DNA from: Hyphomonas sp. CY54-11-8
GTDB taxonomy: Bacteria; Pseudomonadota; Alphaproteobacteria; Caulobacterales; Hyphomonadaceae
Reading direction: 5' to 3'
NCBI RefSeq assembly: GCF_000682735.1
Contig: NZ_AWFD01000002.1
Coordinates: forward strand, 1 to 64,000
DNA: 64,000 bases
Shown here: piece by piece, positions 60,914 to 64,000 of the stretch
How positions within the stretch are numbered: the stretch's first letter is position 1
Layout of the letters: every line of letters starts with the position of its first letter
Position numbers and translations under genes: made by a program
Notes under the pieces: generated by a model
What the model saw: the letters and a program-made list of their open reading frames with translations, nothing else
Databases searched by the model: none
Told to the model about the DNA's origin: nothing

Positions 60914-63900
60914 CTAGAACTCTTCGTCTGGAATGGGCGGCAGCTCCGAGGGGATCGGCTCATCCGGCGGGCGCGGCCTGGCTTCCGGGATCCGCGTATC
61001 CGACGGGTTTTCAAAGATCCGTCGGATGACGCCCGGTGCCAGCGCGGAAAGCGGATTCACCGAGACGTTCGCTTTCTCCATCGTGCCGCGGATCGCATAG
61101 GTAAGCGAGAACACGCCCTCACCGTCCCGGCCGACAACCAGATCCCCCAGGATCGGGATTGTTCCGAGGGCGGAGTTCATACCGAAGCTTGGCACGAGGA
61201 CGCCGTCGAACTCGATCGTGCCGTCCTTGGCGTCGAAATAGCCGTTCGTCGTGAGGCCGAGAGCAGGCCCCTGTGCTTTTGCACCTGATACGACGTATCG
61301 CTCCCCCGCCACGGTCAGCGGAATATCCAGCCGGGAGAACAAGACGCCCTCTCCGCCGAGCGTATCCGCCAGTCCGCGCAATGACGCGAGCGAGAGAATT
61401 TGCGTCAGGAAGGGTGCATTGTTCAGACGGGTGTTGGTGATGGAAATATCGAACTTGGACGGCTTGTTGTCGTTCGCCAGCATGCCATCCATTTCCAGCT
61501 TGCCGCCATCGAGATAGTCGATGCCGAGGAAAGCGCTGGCGATGAAGCCTGCATCTCCACTGGAAACATGGAAGGTCGCCGCCTGGCCACCATTGGTGTC
61601 GAAACGCGCCTCAAAGGGGGATCCATCGGCAGCGAGACCTGTGGCCTTGAAAGTCTCTATGCCGGCGGCGCCGGTGGCCATGGAGAACTTCGCCTCCGTC
61701 ATGTCGAGGCCGGGGCGCAGGGTGAGCGTGTCGACATTCGCCGAAACGCGAATGGGCGTTTTACTTCCTGCATCATCCGCATCCCCAATGGCACCTACAC
61801 CGGGCATCGCGCCGGAAAGATCCAGATAGGTGCCGGTCAGGCCAAAATTGAGCGCACCGTCCCTGCGCGTGACGGTTCCGCCGACATCCGCCTTGTTCTT
61901 CAGATAAGCCCGACGCAGCGTCGCGGAAACAAGTTTGGAATCGCCACCCAGCGTGAAGTCACCGTCGAGATAGGCGTCGTCCGCATGGAACACCACTGTG
62001 GCCGTATAGCCTTCTTCGAACCCTTCATAGTGAACCGAAGCCTTGGCCGGCTTGTCCCGTCCTTTCACCCAGCCGATCTCGGAAAGATCCAGTCGGGATT
62101 CGGTCAGGTCCAATGCGGTGTCTGCAATGATGCGGGATCCCTCCCCGATTTCAGCCTGCACCTCGATCGGGATTTCTCCTGACAGATAAGCACGGCCCAG
62201 AACACCGAACTCGTTCAGGAAGTCCGGCGTAACAATACTGGTCGCCGACAATAGCGATGGCTGGTCACTGTCATTGAATGCATCGCGCCAGGTGAATTGA
62301 ACAGGAGACGGACCAAGGTTTCCAAAGCCGGAAATGGTCATGCCGTCCTGGTCAACATTCACTTTCGCCGAACCTTCCGTCAGATCGAAGCCAAGCGCAG
62401 CATCCCTGAGCCCAGCCTCAGCGACGTTGCCGATCGCAGTGAACCGGATATCTTCATACGGAACATCGTCCAGCGCAGGCCGGAACATTTCGAAAGTCAT
62501 TTCCCCGTCGCCAGACAGGCGCGCAGGGTCGAAATCGATTTCAAGGCGAGAGTCGACCAGCATTTTCATGATCAGAGAAATGGGCCCATGACCGCGCGCA
62601 AAAACCCGGAAATCTCCACCGCGAACATTGAATGCTGGCATCAGAAATGCGCCCTCGTCGAGGTCCCACCCGCCATATTCGCCGGAATCCAGCGTCACCC
62701 GGAAAGAGTTGCCGGTCAGCCACCCAGTCCCGCGTCCTTTTTCGACGGGAGGAAGGTCCGACAGGAATTTCACCCAGGCGTCTTCCGCTACGAAGGTAAG
62801 CTCAAGGTCTGAATCGCGCAGGTAGCCGTCTTCGCCAAAGCTGTCGCGCTTCAGGTCGATATGGCCTTTGATGTCCTTAAGTGCGCCGGCCTCGACATGA
62901 TCCCGCGCGAAGTTCCTGCCACCGGTCCCAAGCCCAACGGGCCAGAACGCCATCACCGTATCCTTGGTCACATCCCCGCTGGTCTCCAGAGCGATGTGGC
63001 CGAGGACCGGCGGCTCACCCTCCTGCTGGTCCTGCGTAAGGCCAATGTTACCCGTCACAAGAAAGCCTGCGTCCTGCTCCATAAACACGAGGGCGAGCTC
63101 GTCGACTTTCCGGTCAGCGACACTCATCAATCCGGACGCCTTCAGGCCAGTCAGGGTAATTGGACGCTCGAACACCGGCGTGAAATCCAGCGTGAGCTCT
63201 TCACTCGAGAGCTCAAAGTCGTGTGCGGACTGTCCTTGCAGGATGTCTTTCAGCGTCAGGCTCGCCTGTCCGCTGGCCGGACCAACCTTGTCGCCCGTCA
63301 CGTCCACCCGCATCGTGTCGTCATTGGCAAGATAGGTCGCGGTGACATCGAGCCCTTGCACGTCAAGACCACCAGCAAACGGCATGTGACCTTCGCCCAT
63401 ATTGGAATGAAAGGCGATCTCGCTGATGCCGGTGGCCTGAGCGTAGTCGAGAGTCACATCGGCATTGGCGGGCAGGCCATCGAAGGCATCCACTTGCGCA
63501 CCGAAGCGGGCCGCCAGATCCGCCAACGGCCAATCCGCCACCGCGAACTCTGCATGCAGCTTTTCCTCAAGCGTGTAGGAGCGGATCGTCGCCGCCAGCC
63601 CGCCTGGCAAACCCGCGCCCGCGCCAGTCCCGGCCGCGCTGACCAGGATACCGTCCTCCTCACGTGAAATCCGCCCCTTCGCATCTGTTATGTCGAGAAC
63701 GGGTTGCTGGTTGCTGTCCCGGAGACGGAATTCGAAGCCGGCAAAGCCCAGATATTCGAGCGCATAGTTCTGCTCGCCCTGCTTCAGCGCCTCCAGGATC
63801 GGCGGAATCACTTCATTAGCGCGCTGCAGCCACTCCTGCGGGGTTTCAGGCAGCTTTCCGACAGGGATTTCCGGCAGAGGCTCACCGCCGACAAACCAGG

Positions 63901-64000
63901 TGGAGGGTGTTTCCTGGTCGATATTGACCCAGCCATCCTCGAGATCGAGGCGAAGGACTTCTATATCGCCCAGAACCAGCGATGATCCTGAAAGGACGAT
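60914..64000 (-). CDS. Large AsmA/YhdP-family protein, 3' part (5' end beyond window)
   Basis: The frame is open from the right edge to a stop at 60914-60916, about 1028 residues. An in-frame GTG at 63811 is not likely to be the start because the frame continues uninterrupted to the edge. The protein is a long repetitive beta-strand array with the C-terminal AsmA-like domain (LRGLADTLGGEGVLFSRLDIPL, LGLTTNGYFDAKDGTIEFDG, YAIRGTMEKANVSVNPLSALAPG) and an upstream DUF3971-like region. YhdP and related AsmA proteins bridge the periplasm and help phospholipid transport to the outer membrane. The C-terminus is Pro/Glu-rich. Confidence 0.88.
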   Translation of the reverse strand: MVLSGSSLVLGDIEVLRLDLEDGWVNIDQETPSTWFVGGEPLPEIPVGKLPETPQEWLQRANEVIPPILEALKQGEQNYALEYLGFAGFEFRLRDSNQQPVLDITDAKGRISREEDGILVSAAGTGAGAGLPGGLAATIRSYTLEEKLHAEFAVADWPLADLAARFGAQVDAFDGLPANADVTLDYAQATGISEIAFHSNMGEGHMPFAGGLDVQGLDVTATYLANDDTMRVDVTGDKVGPASGQASLTLKDILQGQSAHDFELSSEELTLDFTPVFERPITLTGLKASGLMSVADRKVDELALVFMEQDAGFLVTGNIGLTQDQQEGEPPVLGHIALETSGDVTKDTVMAFWPVGLGTGGRNFARDHVEAGALKDIKGHIDLKRDSFGEDGYLRDSDLELTFVAEDAWVKFLSDLPPVEKGRGTGWLTGNSFRVTLDSGEYGGWDLDEGAFLMPAFNVRGGDFRVFARGHGPISLIMKMLVDSRLEIDFDPARLSGDGEMTFEMFRPALDDVPYEDIRFTAIGNVAEAGLRDAALGFDLTEGSAKVNVDQDGMTISGFGNLGPSPVQFTWRDAFNDSDQPSLLSATSIVTPDFLNEFGVLGRAYLSGEIPIEVQAEIGEGSRIIADTALDLTESRLDLSEIGWVKGRDKPAKASVHYEGFEEGYTATVVFHADDAYLDGDFTLGGDSKLVSATLRRAYLKNKADVGGTVTRRDGALNFGLTGTYLDLSGAMPGVGAIGDADDAGSKTPIRVSANVDTLTLRPGLDMTEAKFSMATGAAGIETFKATGLAADGSPFEARFDTNGGQAATFHVSSGDAGFIASAFLGIDYLDGGKLEMDGMLANDNKPSKFDISITNTRLNNAPFLTQILSLASLRGLADTLGGEGVLFSRLDIPLTVAGERYVVSGAKAQGPALGLTTNGYFDAKDGTIEFDGVLVPSFGMNSALGTIPILGDLVVGRDGEGVFSLTYAIRGTMEKANVSVNPLSALAPGVIRRIFENPSDTRIPEARPRPPDEPIPSELPPIPDEEF

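Noticed and set aside
1..64000. CRISPR array, insertion sequence, prophage or rRNA operon
   Set aside because: No regularly spaced repeats, transposase or integrase genes, phage structural genes or rRNA sequence were seen in any part of the window.

Overview
The window is a gene-dense, high-GC (mostly about 60-65%) stretch of alphaproteobacterial chromosome. The assignment rests on a NepR/EcfG/PhyR/HWE-kinase general stress locus, a ubiquinol-cytochrome c chaperone gene next to plsX, a DUF1476 (F1-ATPase zeta subunit) gene beside purC, yacG followed by tRNA-Phe, a eukaryote-like dimeric NADP isocitrate dehydrogenase, and 6S RNA upstream of the 5-formyl-THF cyclo-ligase gene. The mixture of Caulobacter-like housekeeping order with many acyl-CoA genes fits a marine Hyphomonadaceae/Maricaulales member; that family-level call is inference. 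I see no prophage, IS element, CRISPR array or rRNA operon.

Layout. 0-3.2 kb: the start of tuf (leaving the window), pgi, a short RNase E/G, yacG and tRNA-Phe. 3.6-10 kb: a paired acyl-CoA dehydrogenase unit, a crotonase, a YhiN-type flavoprotein, TrmJ-like methyltransferase, and icd with a strong terminator. 10-16.3 kb (minus strand): fabD-fabG-acpP-fabF-mltG-yicC-gmk, combining fatty-acid synthesis with cell-wall and RNA functions. 16.5-19.4 kb: rpsF-rpsR-rplI then dnaB, which has a perfect DnaA box upstream. 19.4-32.4 kb: an accessory catabolic region with a PncC-like amidase, SDR, epoxide hydrolase, atypical crotonase, secreted amidohydrolase, sterol desaturase-like hydroxylase, SnoaL-like protein, GNAT, acyl-CoA synthetase, a lower-GC islet (EthD protein, HIBADH-like dehydrogenase, divergent MmyB-type regulator), a class V aminotransferase, MaoC hydratase and MsrB. 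32.5-34.8 kb: a lipoprotein prolyl oligopeptidase and tRNA-Pro. 34.9-38.5 kb: plsX-fabH-ihfA-merR with the cytochrome bc1 chaperone gene and divergent bamE.

39-42.3 kb is the general stress response core (nepR-ecfG, divergent phyR, and an HWE kinase convergent with phyR). 42.5-50.6 kb: tRNA-Gly, an HxlR regulator, a phytase-like lipoprotein, 6S RNA, ygfA, a GH16 glucanase, DUF1476, purC-purS, a DUF1579-like secreted protein, a TetR gene with a palindromic operator candidate, a PlsC acyltransferase and a deoxyinosine DNA glycosylase. 50.7-57.7 kb (minus strand): an iscS-lipoprotein-sufB-sufC-sufD-sufS-sufT-sufA iron-sulfur assembly operon with overlapping genes. 57.8-64 kb: an alpha/beta hydrolase, anmK, tyrS, and the 3' part of a very large AsmA/YhdP-like gene that runs off the right edge.

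Most of the window is core chromosome. I found no convincing wholly new system. The best leads are the compact stress-response locus (all non-ATG starts in its core), a 14-bp inverted repeat fused to the 3' end of tRNA-Pro, a small lipoprotein embedded in the suf operon, and the epoxide hydrolase/atypical crotonase/sterol desaturase catabolic region.
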